From Photobacterium aquimaris (lineage in GTDB: Bacteria > Pseudomonadota > Gammaproteobacteria > Enterobacterales > Vibrionaceae), in NCBI RefSeq assembly GCF_002954455.1, contig NZ_MSCC01000001.1, positions 819,205-883,204 of the forward strand: a DNA stretch of 64,000 bases, in the 5' to 3' direction. Shown here piece after piece: positions 18,769-28,880 of this stretch (positions within the stretch are counted from its first letter, which is position 1; each line of letters begins with the position of its first letter). The notes beneath the pieces were generated by a model. That model worked only from the letters and a program-made list of their open reading frames with translations. It did no database searches and was not told the origin of the DNA. Made by a program: the position numbers and the translations under genes.

Positions 18769-19377
18769 TTATTTTTTATCTTCCCAAATTTGGTTGGATA
18801 ATAGTTTAATCATCTGTGCTGTGGCGCCCCATATGGAATAGTTATTATAAGGTATCGCATAAACACGGTGGAATTCACCTCGAAGGTGGAACTGATGTGA
18901 TTTAATATTTTGGGGATCAAGTAAGTAATTGAGTGGTACCTCGAAGATAGCATCAACCTCACCAGGATCTGGTTTAGCGTTATAATTACTGCTGATCGTT
19001 GAGATGAAAGGGGTAACAATATAGCCACTGGTTGTTACGAGTGGCGTTAATTGGCCGATAACATTATTACGTTGACAAATAATACCGGTTTCTTCATAGG
19101 TCTCACGTAATGCTGTGGTGATTAAATCATTATCAGTCTCTTCAAAACGACCACCAGGAAACGCAATTTGTCCAGGGTGGTGTTTTAAGTGTTCTGCACG
19201 ACGCGTTAATACGACATTAAAGCCTTGCTTTCGAGGAACTAAAGGAATTAAAACAGCAGCAGGTTTGAAATTAATATCATCGTTAAAGTGATGATCAATT
19301 CTACGCTTATGGCTTTTATCATATTGTTGACTGGGTGCCATAAGAAACCGCGTTAGAAGTTGCTGCTGTTCATTCAT
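18769..19377 (-). CDS. nudL: NudL-type CoA pyrophosphatase (Nudix hydrolase)
   Basis: This 202-residue Nudix protein has the box starting at GGRFEETDNDLI and continuing to REtYEETGI (about residues 75-99). The catalytic helix is the REtxEExG part. The first acidic position is Asp rather than Glu, as I recall for E. coli NudL. The surrounding FPGG and PLxxxxGY features agree with the CoA-diphosphatase subgroup, which releases 4'-phosphopantetheine from CoA. It follows pabB closely (39 bases) in the same direction, so the two are probably co-transcribed. Confidence 0.87.
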   Translation of the reverse strand: MNEQQQLLTRFLMAPSQQYDKSHKRRIDHHFNDDINFKPAAVLIPLVPRKQGFNVVLTRRAEHLKHHPGQIAFPGGRFEETDNDLITTALRETYEETGIICQRNNVIGQLTPLVTTSGYIVTPFISTISSNYNAKPDPGEVDAIFEVPLNYLLDPQNIKSHQFHLRGEFHRVYAIPYNNYSIWGATAQMIKLLSNQIWEDKK

Positions 19378-19416
19378 AAAGTCTCCATTACAAATTTTTT
19401 GTTTAATTTAGCACTA

Positions 19417-20814
19417 TTATAAGGTTGGCAGAATTTTACTTAATTTGTCGAGAGTTTCTTGATATTCACTCTCAACATCACTATCAGCAACAATACCGCC
19501 CCCCGCCCATGCATATAAATGATGTTGGTAAGCAACCAGTGTACGTATGGCAATATTTGTATCCATGCTGCCGCAACGACTGATATAGCCGATACTGCCA
19601 CAGTAGATACTACGTCGATGGGGTTCTAACTCTTCAATAATTTCCATTGCTCTGATTTTGGGAGCACCCGTAATCGATCCTCCAGGAAAACAAGCGCGTA
19701 ATAAGTCAGTGGCTGAATAATCACTAGCCAGTTGACCGGTAACGGTACTGACTAAATGATGCACTGCTGGAAAACTTTCAATAGCAAACAATGCCGGTAC
19801 ACGAACACTGCCAGGTATCGCAACTCGACCAATATCATTACGCAGTAAATCAACTATCATCACATTTTCTGCGCGATCTTTAGGTGCTTGTTGAAGAGCT
19901 TTAGCATTGGCAGCATCTTCAATTGCGTCAGTACTACGCGGGCGAGTGCCTTTGATGGGTTTAGTTTCAATTGTGCCGTGATTCAATTGTAAAAAACGTT
20001 CAGGTGAAACAGAAAGAATGGCACTGTTATCGGTGCGAATAAAGCTTGAAAAAGGCGCACTGTTAGCGTGTTCTAAACGGCAATAGGCTTGCCACTCATT
20101 TCCTTGGTAGCCAGCACTGAATCGTTGTGCAAGATTGATTTGATAGCAATCACCAGACAATAAATATGACTGTATGGTGTTAAATTTGTTGCAATAATCC
20201 TCTTTAGTCATGTTTGATGACCATGAGGATGTTAATTTAAATGCTGTGTTTTGGTTACTAGTTTGTAGTGTTGTTGGCGTGGTTACTTGAGATTGCAGTT
20301 GAGTTAGCCATGATAATCGATGACTATTTTTAGGTTCAATAAGCGATATTTTTTGTAATTTATGATCGACAATTAATGCCCAATCATAAATACCCACAGC
20401 CATTTCTGGCAACGGAATATCATGGGTTGCAGTTACTGCGATTTTTTCTACTCTACGGCCTAAATCATAACTAAAATAGCCTAATGAACCACCAATAAAA
20501 GGCATGCTTTCAAGAGGACTAAGTGACGGTAATAGTTCATTTTGTAGAGTATTTATGACACTGAAAGGATCATCGGTAGTCGTACGTTGGTCACCATTTG
20601 AAAACTTAATATAAGTTGTGTCATTTTGTGACTCAATAGTGGCTAAAGGATCGGCAACTAAAATATCATAACGATTATCTGGATGCACTGTCGCTGCCGA
20701 ACGTAATATCATTGCCCATGGTAACCTCGATAATGGTGCAAACCATGAAAGTGCGGCATCTTTTGAGTAAGGCAATGAGGTAATGCTTAATTCTGGATGT
20801 GATTTACAAATCAT
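19417..20814 (-). CDS. pabB: Aminodeoxychorismate synthase component I
   Basis: This 465-residue chorismate-using enzyme makes 4-amino-4-deoxychorismate, the folate precursor step, with the PabA glutaminase. The C-terminal chorismate-binding domain shows KPIKGTRPR, DLLRNDIGR, PGGSITGAPKIRAMEII and CGSIGYI. The N-terminal domain holds SLGYFSYDLGR near residue 115. The open frame extends 62 codons further upstream, but that would overlap the divergent fumarase start. ATG at 20814 gives the usual length (E. coli 453). The ribosome binding site is weak, so ATG at 20877 remains an alternative. Confidence 0.9.
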   Translation of the reverse strand: MICKSHPELSITSLPYSKDAALSWFAPLSRLPWAMILRSAATVHPDNRYDILVADPLATIESQNDTTYIKFSNGDQRTTTDDPFSVINTLQNELLPSLSPLESMPFIGGSLGYFSYDLGRRVEKIAVTATHDIPLPEMAVGIYDWALIVDHKLQKISLIEPKNSHRLSWLTQLQSQVTTPTTLQTSNQNTAFKLTSSWSSNMTKEDYCNKFNTIQSYLLSGDCYQINLAQRFSAGYQGNEWQAYCRLEHANSAPFSSFIRTDNSAILSVSPERFLQLNHGTIETKPIKGTRPRSTDAIEDAANAKALQQAPKDRAENVMIVDLLRNDIGRVAIPGSVRVPALFAIESFPAVHHLVSTVTGQLASDYSATDLLRACFPGGSITGAPKIRAMEIIEELEPHRRSIYCGSIGYISRCGSMDTNIAIRTLVAYQHHLYAWAGGGIVADSDVESEYQETLDKLSKILPTL

Positions 20815-20989
20815 TTTCTTTTTTGTGACAAGAGGTTTGATTGGCGCATAGCGCAATGTTATGGGCAAGAGTATCATACTCAGCGAAAGACGCCCAAGAT
20901 TGAACAGCACTATTTTGTTGTTTAATACCCTACATTCAGGAAGATTAATACAGGGCGCCATGGAATAATAATATTTAACGAGGGTAATT

Positions 20990-22504
20990 ATGACCATCAT
21001 CTGTAAACAAGATGTAATCAGTAGTGTCGCCGATGCTTTACAATATATCTCTTACTATCATCCTTTGGATTTTATTCAAGCATTAGAAAAAGCCTATAAC
21101 AAAGAGCAGAGCCAAGCGGCGAAAGACGCCATTGCCCAAATTTTAATTAACTCACGTATGTCAGCCGAAGGACGTCGTCCGATTTGTCAAGATACCGGGA
21201 TTGTGACCTGTTTTGTTAAAATTGGTATGAATGTACAGTGGGACAGTGACCTGACGGTACAACAGATGATCGATGAAGGGGTACGTCAAGCTTATACTTA
21301 TGCTGATAACCCATTACGTGCATCGGTGGTTGCTGATCCCGCTGGTGCGCGTAAGAACACTCAAGATAATGCACCAGCCGTGGTACATGTTGAGATGGTT
21401 GCTGGCGATAAGGTCGAAATTCAGATTGCAGCCAAAGGTGGCGGTTCTGAAAACAAAACTAAAATGGTGATGCTTAATCCTTCTGATGATGTTGCTGAAT
21501 GGGTAGAGAAAACAGTGCCATTAATGGGTGCGGGTTGGTGTCCACCAGGTATGTTAGGCATCGGTATTGGTGGAACAGCAGAAAAAGCTGCGGTGCTTGC
21601 GAAAGAATCATTGATGGAAGCTGTTGATATTCATGAGTTACAACAACGTGGTGCGAAAACAACAGAAGAAGCATTACGGTTAGATATTTATGATCGTGTC
21701 AATAAATTAGGTATTGGAGCCCAAGGTTTAGGTGGTTTAACAACGGTGTTGGACGTTAAGATTAAAAGCGCACCAACCCATGCAGCATCAAAGCCTGTAT
21801 GTATGATCCCTAACTGCGCAGCGACTCGTCATGTACATTTTACCTTAGATGGAAATGGTCCTGCAGAATTAACACCACCGAAACTGAGTGATTGGCCACA
21901 AGTAACGTGGGAAGTCGGTGATAATGTGCGTCGTGTTAATCTTGATAACGTGACTAAAGCGGATGTACAAGAGTGGCGATCGGGTGAAACTGTGTTGTTA
22001 TCCGGTAAGATCCTAACTGGTCGTGATGCCGCTCATAAACGCATTCAAGAAATGTTAGCTAATGGCGAAGGTCTTCCTGAAGGGGTTGATTTTACCAATC
22101 GTTTTATCTACTACGTGGGTCCTGTTGATGCTGTTGGTGATGAAGTTGTAGGGCCTGCTGGACCGACAACCTCAACTCGCATGGATAAATTTACCGAAAT
22201 GATGTTAGGTGAAGCTGGGCTAACTGGTATGATCGGTAAAGCTGAGCGTGGGCCTGCAACCATTGAATCGATTAAGCAACACAAAGCGGTGTATTTAATG
22301 GCGGTAGGCGGTGCTGCATATCTAGTAGCAAAAGCTATTAAAAAGGCACGAGTGGTCGCTTTTGCCGATTTAGGTATGGAAGCGATTTATGAGTTTGAAG
22401 TTGAAGATATGCCAGTGACGGTTGCAGTGGATGCTGAAGGTGTTAATGCTCACCAAACCGGCCCTGATACATGGCGTGTAAACATAGCTGAAATGGCAAA
22501 GTAA
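20990..22504 (+). CDS. Class I fumarate hydratase (4Fe-4S)
   Basis: This 504-residue class I fumarase interconverts fumarate and malate using an oxygen-labile 4Fe-4S cluster. The N-terminal catalytic domain includes RRPICQDTGIVTCF (about residues 61-74), GGGSENKTKM and the cysteine pair in CMIPNCAATRHVH. The C-terminal beta domain carries LLSGKILTGRDAAHKR and YYVGPVDAVGDEVVGPAGPTT. It is shorter than E. coli FumA/FumB (548) but all core motifs are present. Monocistronic, it is divergent from pabB. Class I enzymes mostly serve low-oxygen growth, which fits the TMAO respiration genes elsewhere in the window. Confidence 0.93.
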   Translation: MTIICKQDVISSVADALQYISYYHPLDFIQALEKAYNKEQSQAAKDAIAQILINSRMSAEGRRPICQDTGIVTCFVKIGMNVQWDSDLTVQQMIDEGVRQAYTYADNPLRASVVADPAGARKNTQDNAPAVVHVEMVAGDKVEIQIAAKGGGSENKTKMVMLNPSDDVAEWVEKTVPLMGAGWCPPGMLGIGIGGTAEKAAVLAKESLMEAVDIHELQQRGAKTTEEALRLDIYDRVNKLGIGAQGLGGLTTVLDVKIKSAPTHAASKPVCMIPNCAATRHVHFTLDGNGPAELTPPKLSDWPQVTWEVGDNVRRVNLDNVTKADVQEWRSGETVLLSGKILTGRDAAHKRIQEMLANGEGLPEGVDFTNRFIYYVGPVDAVGDEVVGPAGPTTSTRMDKFTEMMLGEAGLTGMIGKAERGPATIESIKQHKAVYLMAVGGAAYLVAKAIKKARVVAFADLGMEAIYEFEVEDMPVTVAVDAEGVNAHQTGPDTWRVNIAEMAK

Positions 22505-22522
22505 TCTGATTACAAGTTAGAA

Positions 22523-22561
22523 TAAAAAAGGCTTCCAATCATACGATTTGGAAGCCTTTAT
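22523..22561. terminator. Bidirectional terminator between fumarase and pyrC
   Basis: AAAGGCTTCCAAATC-like arms pair: AAGGCTTCCAA (from 22528) with TTGGAAGCCTT (22548-22558). A residues lie before and T residues after. It serves both convergent genes. Confidence 0.85.
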
Positions 22562-22589
22562 TGTTTAAGCTTAGAGAAAAAAGGTTAAC

Positions 22590-23621
22590 TTATACGTTAA
22601 CAGTCCAACTCATCATTTCACCCGCTTTAATAGGCACAACGGTATCATCACCAAATTGCATCTCTTCAGCCACTTTCCATGATTCTTTAACTAAAGTGAT
22701 GGTATCGGTATTACGTGGTAAACCGTAAAAATCAGGGCCATTTAAACTTGCAAAGCCTTCTAGTTTATCGAGTGCATTCGCTTGTTCAAATACTTCAGCA
22801 TACAGTTCAATTGCCGCATGAGCAGTATAAGATCCTGCACAGCCACAGGCAGCTTCTTTACGACCTTTAGCATGGGGTGCGCTGTCAGTTCCCAAGAAAA
22901 ACTTCTTGCTACCACTGGTTGCAGCTTCAATCAGTGCTTGCTGGTGGGTGTTACGTTTTAAAATCGGCAAGCAGTAGAAGTGGGGACGAATACCACCTGC
23001 TAACATATGATTACGGTTAAACATTAAGTGGTGTGCAGTAATCGTTGCAGCGACATTGTCACCTGTACTTTGAACAAACTTCACAGCATCTGCTGTGGTA
23101 ATGTGTTCAAGTACAATTTTCAAGGATGAGAACTCTTCAACAATAGGGCCAAGTACTGTTTCTAGGAATGCTTGTTCACGGTCGAAAATATCAACGTGGT
23201 TATGTGTTACTTCTCCATGTATAAGCAATGGCATACCAACTTCTTGCATTGCCACTAATGCTGGACGGATGTTATCAATTGAAGTTACACCAGAATCTGA
23301 GTTAGTGGTTGCACCTGCAGGATATAACTTGGCTGCGTATACATGACCAGATGCTTTAGCTTTCTTAATCTCTTCGGCAGATGTGTTATCTGTTAGGTAG
23401 ATAACCATGAGCGGTGTGAAAGTAGCAGCAGGCTGCGCTGCTAAAATACGATCTCGGTAAGCAATAGCTGATTCTGTATCAATAACAGGAGGGATCAAAT
23501 TAGGCATGATAATCGCGCGGCCCATATAACGGCTAATATCTTTTACCGTATCTTTTAATACATCGCCATCACGTAAATGCGTGTGCCAATCATCAGGACG
23601 AGTTATCGTTAATGTTGTCAT
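22590..23621 (-). CDS. pyrC: Dihydroorotase
   Basis: This 343-residue zinc amidohydrolase performs the third step of pyrimidine synthesis (carbamoyl aspartate to dihydroorotate). Metal ligands are visible: HTHLRDG (residues 13-19), the carbamylated Lys in [13 protein letters not shown], His in LIHGEVTH, His in LEHITT and Asp in GTDSAPH. It is of the short enterobacterial type II kind (E. coli 348). AGGGAA precedes the ATG. It appears monocistronic. Confidence 0.95.
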   Translation of the reverse strand: MTTLTITRPDDWHTHLRDGDVLKDTVKDISRYMGRAIIMPNLIPPVIDTESAIAYRDRILAAQPAATFTPLMVIYLTDNTSAEEIKKAKASGHVYAAKLYPAGATTNSDSGVTSIDNIRPALVAMQEVGMPLLIHGEVTHNHVDIFDREQAFLETVLGPIVEEFSSLKIVLEHITTADAVKFVQSTGDNVAATITAHHLMFNRNHMLAGGIRPHFYCLPILKRNTHQQALIEAATSGSKKFFLGTDSAPHAKGRKEAACGCAGSYTAHAAIELYAEVFEQANALDKLEGFASLNGPDFYGLPRNTDTITLVKESWKVAEEMQFGDDTVVPIKAGEMMSWTVNV

Positions 23622-23755
23622 TTTGTTTCCCTACCAAAAAATTTGCCCGATTTTAAAAGTATCATCCTGTGAAGTAAAGTTGATAAATCAAACAATGTGG
23701 TTTATTGCAGTATTAAATCGCAATCGATTGCTTTGAGTGGGGTGAACAGAAGAAA

Positions 23756-23783
23756 TACTCACCGATATCAATATCGGTGAGTG
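23756..23783 (-). terminator. Hairpin/terminator after the chemoreceptor gene
   Basis: CTCACCGATAT and ATATCGGTGAG form a perfect 11-base stem around CA at 23758-23781. On the minus strand it is followed by a U-rich but not pure tail. It lies just beyond the chemoreceptor stop. Confidence 0.65.
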
Positions 23784-23789
23784 GTGGGG

Positions 23790-25793
23790 TTATAACTTAA
23801 ATCGACTCACTAGCGTATTTTGCTCGGTGGCTAAATGTTCAAGTTTGACACCAGTATCAGCCATTTCCTCCATCGCGTTATAGCTATTATCGGCAATATG
23901 ACTAATATCTTCTAAGCTACGAGCAATTTCGGTGGTCGTACAACGTTGTTCTTCCGCAGCTTGTGCAATTTGGCTACTCATATCACTAATTTCAATAATA
24001 ATAGCTTGAATTTCTTCCATTGAGCTATTGGCATTAGAAGCAAGCCCAATACTATTATCCATTTCTGTTACACAGCTTTGCATCATATTCATTGCCTGAC
24101 CTGAGCTGGTTTGTAAGTTTTTGATCATGGCTTCAATTTCAGATGTTGAATCAGTGGTACGTTTGGCTAATACGCGCACCTCATCAGCAACAACAGCAAA
24201 TCCACGACCTTGTTCACCGGCTCTAGCTGCCTCAATTGCAGCATTAAGGGCTAATAAATTGGTTTGGTCCGCAATATTACGAATTACATCTAAGATTGAA
24301 CCAATATTACTGCTCATTTTTTGAAGCTGCTCAACTGCTTGCACTGATTCATCTAAGCGAGTTGAAAGCTGGTGGGCGGTATTGATATTGCTGGTCATCA
24401 CTTTACGCCCAGCTGCAGATGCTTGTTCTACTTCATTAACGCGTTCCATGGTTGTTTGAGCACTTTTTGATACATCAGTAACGGAATGCTCCATTTCTAT
24501 CATTGCCGTTGCAGCTGATGCAGTTTGTTGACGCTGGCTATTTAACCGTAGTTTCGCTTCTGCGGTAGTCGCATGATTTTCAGTTGCAACGGTACTTAAT
24601 TCAGATGAAGTATGGCTGATTTGACTTAATATTTGTTGTAAGTTCTGAGCTAACATATTGATATGATGGCTTAGCTGGTTAAATTCAATAAATTTACTAG
24701 CTTCAGTGCGCTGAGTCATATTGCCTGCTGTTAATGCTTCTAGAGTGCTTAACATTGCCATTAATGGGCGGCGTACACTGCGAGCTAAATACCAACCGAC
24801 GATAATAGCGAGCAATATGACGGCGATACCGATGATCACTGCTTTGGTGACGACATCAGTATAGGTTGTGTCGGCAGTGGTAATGGTGTCAGTCATTTGG
24901 CTGTTAGCTTGTTGAGTAAAATCACCAATAATTGTCATTGCTTGATTTATTTCTTTGGCTAAGGTTGCAATATAACTGTAGAGACGATGTTGCGCTTGAA
25001 TATATTCAAAATGTTGGTCAAGAACACCACCCGTGCGACCAATATCAAGTGCGTATTGCTCTACCGATGGACCAAATGTTTGCTCTAATTTGGGTAGCAA
25101 TACCGTTAAAGAGCGGAAGGTATTTCTGAGGTGATTAACACTGACTTTATTACTTTTAATTGCTTTTTCAATTGCTGCAGTATTATCAGAAGCCAATGCA
25201 TCTAGCGTAATGGTTTCAGTTTCTTTTAACTTCACAAAGTAGTTTTTAGACAGCATTTTAACGGCAAGATTATCTTGTTCGTTAATAAACTCTTTCATGC
25301 CGATATTGAGTTCTGTTTGTAGCTGTTGAAATTGACGGGATGATTGTTGGCGTTCATAGGTTGCAAGTAGTAATAAACGGTAGTTTGTCATGGCAACGGT
25401 AGCTTCAGTAAAATAACGTTGCTCAAGAGCTGTTAAAGCTTGAATCGAGGTTGTTAATTGTGCGTTATTTTTTGTCACTTGTTCAAGTTGATTACGAGCT
25501 TGCTGAAAAATAGCGTTTTGTTTCTCAAACTCCGTACTATAAGTTGCCATAACTTTAGGATCTTGGCTGGTGAGGTAATCTTTAAATATTTTGTCTGCAA
25601 CCAATAACTGTACGCTAACATTATTTGAAACTGAAACGAGGGGGAGAGCATCAGTAGTAATGGATTTTAATTGATTGTGAATGCGTCCGACACCATCGAG
25701 CATAAAGATGATCGTGACAACAAAAAGTGCTACTAAGATAGCAAAGCCTAAGTACATACGACGTATGACAGAGGTTTGAAGTTTTTTTTTCAT
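23790..25793 (-). CDS. Methyl-accepting chemotaxis protein
   Basis: This 667-residue transmembrane chemoreceptor has a first membrane helix at about residues 10-32, a long helical periplasmic sensor domain of roughly 270 residues, and a second helix near 310-335 ([27 protein letters not shown]). A HAMP linker follows, then the cytoplasmic coiled-coil with the CheA/CheW-binding hairpin tip [20 protein letters not shown]. It reports an unknown ligand to the flagellar motor. ATG at 25793 is preferred over one 22 codons upstream. AGGGATC lies just before it and the protein then begins MKKKL ahead of the first helix. Confidence 0.9.
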   Translation of the reverse strand: MKKKLQTSVIRRMYLGFAILVALFVVTIIFMLDGVGRIHNQLKSITTDALPLVSVSNNVSVQLLVADKIFKDYLTSQDPKVMATYSTEFEKQNAIFQQARNQLEQVTKNNAQLTTSIQALTALEQRYFTEATVAMTNYRLLLLATYERQQSSRQFQQLQTELNIGMKEFINEQDNLAVKMLSKNYFVKLKETETITLDALASDNTAAIEKAIKSNKVSVNHLRNTFRSLTVLLPKLEQTFGPSVEQYALDIGRTGGVLDQHFEYIQAQHRLYSYIATLAKEINQAMTIIGDFTQQANSQMTDTITTADTTYTDVVTKAVIIGIAVILLAIIVGWYLARSVRRPLMAMLSTLEALTAGNMTQRTEASKFIEFNQLSHHINMLAQNLQQILSQISHTSSELSTVATENHATTAEAKLRLNSQRQQTASAATAMIEMEHSVTDVSKSAQTTMERVNEVEQASAAGRKVMTSNINTAHQLSTRLDESVQAVEQLQKMSSNIGSILDVIRNIADQTNLLALNAAIEAARAGEQGRGFAVVADEVRVLAKRTTDSTSEIEAMIKNLQTSSGQAMNMMQSCVTEMDNSIGLASNANSSMEEIQAIIIEISDMSSQIAQAAEEQRCTTTEIARSLEDISHIADNSYNAMEEMADTGVKLEHLATEQNTLVSRFKL

Positions 25794-25865
25794 AAGATCC
25801 CTAATTTCATAAAGGCTAATAACGGTATATTTAAGAATCGTATTGTCCTTATATAACAATTACCG

Positions 25866-25879
25866 TTGGTTTCAACCAA
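25866..25879. promoter_or_regulatory. Short perfect palindrome upstream of the chemoreceptor gene
   Basis: TTGGTTTCAACCAA: six-base arms around TC, 73 bases upstream of the receptor start. It could be an operator. No regulator family was matched. Confidence 0.25.
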
Positions 25880-26144
25880 TCGTGGTATCAATTTATTTGG
25901 CTGATATTATTTATATTTATAATGTTACGTCAGTTTGATTTACCTATCGACGTGAACTTTAAAATCTTGACTGTTTAAGAGCGACATTGGTGAATATTTT
26001 GACAGTTGTAGCAAAATTAACGGTAAAAGATGAAATGAGCAGCGAAAAAAGCGTTTAAAACAGTGTTCAATATTGCTCTGTAGGCGTTGGTAGCGCATAC
26101 TCAACCAAGAATTTATTTAAGCTGATTATTTAATGGAGTCAGAT
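25880..26144. other. Divergent intergenic region between chemoreceptor and hinT
   Basis: AT-rich, with no coding frame. It must carry the hinT promoter, and a TGGAG ribosome binding site lies just upstream of 26145. Nothing else recognisable. Confidence 0.35.
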
Positions 26145-26495
26145 ATGGCTGAAGAAACTATTTTTAGTAAAATCATTCGCAAAGAAATACCAGCAGACGT
26201 TTTATATCAAGATGAATTAGTCACTGCATTTCGTGATATAAACCCACGTGCGCCAAGCCATATTCTTATTATTCCAAATAAATTGCTGCCAACAGTAAAT
26301 GACGTTGAAGTAGAAGATGAATTAATGATGGGACGTATGTTTACGGTTGCACGTAAACTTGCACAAAGTGAAGGCATTGCTGAAGATGGTTATCGCTTGA
26401 TTGTAAATTGCAATCCTTTCGGTGGCCAAGAAGTTTATCATATTCATATGCACCTATTAGGCGGTCGTCCATTAGGCCCAATGGTTGTTAGTTAA
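26145..26495 (+). CDS. hinT: HinT purine nucleoside phosphoramidase
   Basis: This 116-residue histidine-triad protein hydrolyses adenosine 5'-phosphoramidates and aminoacyl-adenylates. The triad motif HIHMHLLGG is near the C-terminus (about residues 101-109), and the sequence begins [11 protein letters not shown] like E. coli HinT. ATG at 26145 is chosen over one four codons upstream because TGGAG lies upstream and the homologue starts here. It heads the conserved order hinT-ycfL-lpoB-thiK, but a strong hairpin follows it. Confidence 0.93.
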   Translation: MAEETIFSKIIRKEIPADVLYQDELVTAFRDINPRAPSHILIIPNKLLPTVNDVEVEDELMMGRMFTVARKLAQSEGIAEDGYRLIVNCNPFGGQEVYHIHMHLLGGRPLGPMVVS

Positions 26496-26542
26496 TCATT
26501 GATAATTACTAGCACAAAGCTGTAATCAAATACGTTGATAAT

Positions 26543-26600
26543 AAAGCTTGAGCATGACACCGCTAATTAATAAATAGTGGTGATTTGCTCAAGCTTTTTT
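26543..26600 (+). terminator. Long hairpin terminator after hinT
   Basis: AAAGCTTGAGCA (26543-26554) pairs perfectly with TGCTCAAGCTTT (26586-26597). An inner CACCGCTA/TAGTGGTG stem extends it, then a T run follows. This is unusually long for a terminator, with about 20 base pairs in two sections. Confidence 0.85.
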
Positions 26601-26688
26601 GATTCTATTGAGTAAACTGATAATAGAGTGTTAATGAAATGGGTTATCAAATTTAGGAGGCTGCAGCCTAGCTGTACACGAATGTAGC

Positions 26689-27120
26689 ATGAAGTATAGA
26701 TATGCGTTGTCGATATTGTTATCTATTGTCGTTTCTGGATGTAGTGGCATAACAATATCTGGAATCAGTCTTGAGCAAGGTAATCATCATGTTGTGATTG
26801 GTAATACTGTATTAGCCAATAAACTTGATTTTAGCCGTTCACAATCAGAGTTGCAGCATGGTTATTTGCATGCATCTGTTGACGTTACCAATAAAACTGA
26901 CGCAGCTATATCATTAAGTTATCGTTTTTATTGGTATGATGGCAGTGGTTTAGAGATTAGTCATTCGCTACCAACCTTGCAGACATTGAACATTAAACCT
27001 CATCAAAGATTGTCACTGCAAGCATTGGCTCCTACTACAACAGCGGCACAATACCGCATTGTTGTGCATGATACACAACACGAAGCAACAGTAGATAACA
27101 TTATAAAGGTAATAAAATGA
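26689..27120 (+). CDS. ycfL: YcfL-like lipoprotein (DUF1425)
   Basis: This 143-residue predicted lipoprotein has a short signal and a lipobox VSGC with Cys18, followed by a single beta-rich domain. The motif YRFYWYDGSGLEI near residue 82 is typical of YcfL/DUF1425 proteins. Function is unknown, but it is encoded immediately before lpoB in E. coli as here, with a 4-base overlap. Residue +2 after the Cys is Ser, which favours outer-membrane sorting. Confidence 0.8.
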   Translation: MKYRYALSILLSIVVSGCSGITISGISLEQGNHHVVIGNTVLANKLDFSRSQSELQHGYLHASVDVTNKTDAAISLSYRFYWYDGSGLEISHSLPTLQTLNIKPHQRLSLQALAPTTTAAQYRIVVHDTQHEATVDNIIKVIK

Positions 27121-27710
27121 AAAAGAGTGTAATGGCCTTATTAGCAACAGCAACGTTATTAGGCGGGTGTGCTCAACCGATCAATTACGGTGGTGGATTA
27201 CATGGTATTGAAAATGCGGTGACAAATTTTGGTGCTAGTGATTTAGAAAAATTATCATCATCAATGGTCGATAAAATGTTGGCATCAGCTGCGGTTCGCT
27301 CAATAACAGCGAGTGGAGAACCGATTGTTGTGGTTGATAGTATAAAAAATCAGACCCGTAGCCATGTTGATACTAACGCTTTAACGGCAATGATCAGTGA
27401 GCGTCTTCAAGATTCAGGTAAGTTCCGTTTTGTTGATCCGGCACGGGTTAAAGCGGTGCGTAAACAATTACATTTTAGTCAAGATGATCGTTTTGTTAAC
27501 CAAAGCACAGCTATTCAGTTTGGTAATATGGTTGGCGCGCAATATATGTTGTATGGGCACGTATCAACAGTCATGAAATCAACCTCAAACGGTAAGCAAG
27601 CATATTATAAAATGACAATGCGTTTGATGGATTTAAAATCAGGTACGATTGAATGGTCTGGTCAAGATCAAATTATACAAGCTTCCGCAATCAATAGTGC
27701 TGCTTGGTAA
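27117..27710 (+). CDS. lpoB: LpoB, outer-membrane activator of penicillin-binding protein 1b
   Basis: This 197-residue lipoprotein has a lipobox LGGC with Cys18. After a short linker, a globular domain (about residues 45-195) carries the LpoB/YcfM pattern: VVVDSIKNQTRSHVD, FRFVDPARV, GAQYMLYGHV and LKSGTIEWSGQD. LpoB reaches through the peptidoglycan to stimulate PBP1b. The linker is shorter than in E. coli, whose LpoB has a longer disordered stretch. It overlaps ycfL by 4 bases. Confidence 0.92.
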   Translation: MKKSVMALLATATLLGGCAQPINYGGGLHGIENAVTNFGASDLEKLSSSMVDKMLASAAVRSITASGEPIVVVDSIKNQTRSHVDTNALTAMISERLQDSGKFRFVDPARVKAVRKQLHFSQDDRFVNQSTAIQFGNMVGAQYMLYGHVSTVMKSTSNGKQAYYKMTMRLMDLKSGTIEWSGQDQIIQASAINSAAW

Positions 27711-27745
27711 TTTAGACGTATTGGTATCGGGTAAGGAGCAATAAT

Positions 27746-28666
27746 ATGGGTGATCATGCGTATTTTAATCATGATCTTTTACGGACTTTACCCGATACTG
27801 AGTTTGTTTCAGCATCAAGGTTAGCGGGAGGGTTAACTAACCGTTGTTGGAAAGTCGAATTATTTCATCGATCGACAAATCAAACAAAACACTATGTATG
27901 GCGGCCATTCTCTACTGCGGCTCATGCATTTGGTGTTCAACGTCAACATGAATACGATTTACTAACAATGATCTCTGAGACGGGTTTAGCTCCTAAACCA
28001 TTACAATTGCTTGTTAACACTGATTCATCAACAGAGCAAGTAACAGGATTGTTTGTTGAATGGCTTGCTGGCATAGAAGCATCCCCTCATTTTTCGAATA
28101 CAGCATTGTGTCAATTACAAGCAAAAGTGCATCAACTACCAGTACCTTGTTGGCGATTAGATATTCAACAGCGAGGACTGCATTATTGGCAATACATTAA
28201 TACTGGATATAAAACACCGTTATTAACTGCTATCTATAATTTCTTTCAAAATCACCCCATACCAACAGCATTTGATGATTGTTGCTGCCATTTTGATCTC
28301 GGGCGCTATAACGTTATCGTACCATGTTCAGAGCAAGGTTTAACGGCGGAAGATGCCAAAATTATTGATTGGGAATATGCTGCTGCGGGGGATCCGAGTT
28401 TAGATTTAGCCATGACAATTATTGCCAATGACCTCGATGATGAATTAGCTATAAGTGATTATTGTGATCGTCGACAGATGGTTGAGAAAGAAACGAATTT
28501 CAATAAACATGACTGGTTACAAGCTGTTATTGGCTGGAAACCGTGGTGTCAATATTTAGCATTATTGTGGTATTACGTTGGTTATGAGGTCTGGCATCAA
28601 CCACAATATTTACAGCATGCTTCGCAATTACAGTTACAACTTATTGAATACATTAATAAGTGTTAA
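27746..28666 (+). CDS. thiK: ThiK/choline-kinase-like phosphotransferase
   Basis: This 306-residue aminoglycoside-phosphotransferase-fold kinase has the catalytic HFDLGRYN (HxDxxxxN) near residue 182 and the metal-binding Asp in IIDWEYAAAGDPSLDLA near residue 208. An N-terminal LAGGLTNRCWKV acts as the nucleotide loop. In E. coli the gene in this position is thiamine kinase; other choline or ethanolamine kinase roles cannot be excluded. It is 35 bases after lpoB in a likely operon. The E. coli next gene nagZ is absent here. Confidence 0.8.
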   Translation: MGDHAYFNHDLLRTLPDTEFVSASRLAGGLTNRCWKVELFHRSTNQTKHYVWRPFSTAAHAFGVQRQHEYDLLTMISETGLAPKPLQLLVNTDSSTEQVTGLFVEWLAGIEASPHFSNTALCQLQAKVHQLPVPCWRLDIQQRGLHYWQYINTGYKTPLLTAIYNFFQNHPIPTAFDDCCCHFDLGRYNVIVPCSEQGLTAEDAKIIDWEYAAAGDPSLDLAMTIIANDLDDELAISDYCDRRQMVEKETNFNKHDWLQAVIGWKPWCQYLALLWYYVGYEVWHQPQYLQHASQLQLQLIEYINKC

Positions 28667-28880
28667 GTGATATATAATTAAATATTCTTTAAAAACAATA
28701 AGTAAGTTATTAAAAATGGCACTTGAGTTGTAACTAATATTATCTATATGAAAGTTTTTTGTAGACGAGATCATAGTTTTTGTTTTAAATTTGTTAAAAC
28801 GCTACTCGGGTTATGGATTTAACCTCGCGATATCGGTATAGATAGTACGTAAAATTATTGCTCGATAGTGAGGGACAACA

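Noticed and set aside
20815..21000. N-terminal extension of pabB
   Set aside because: It would overlap the divergent fumarase start and shows no family similarity; the shorter form fits the usual length.
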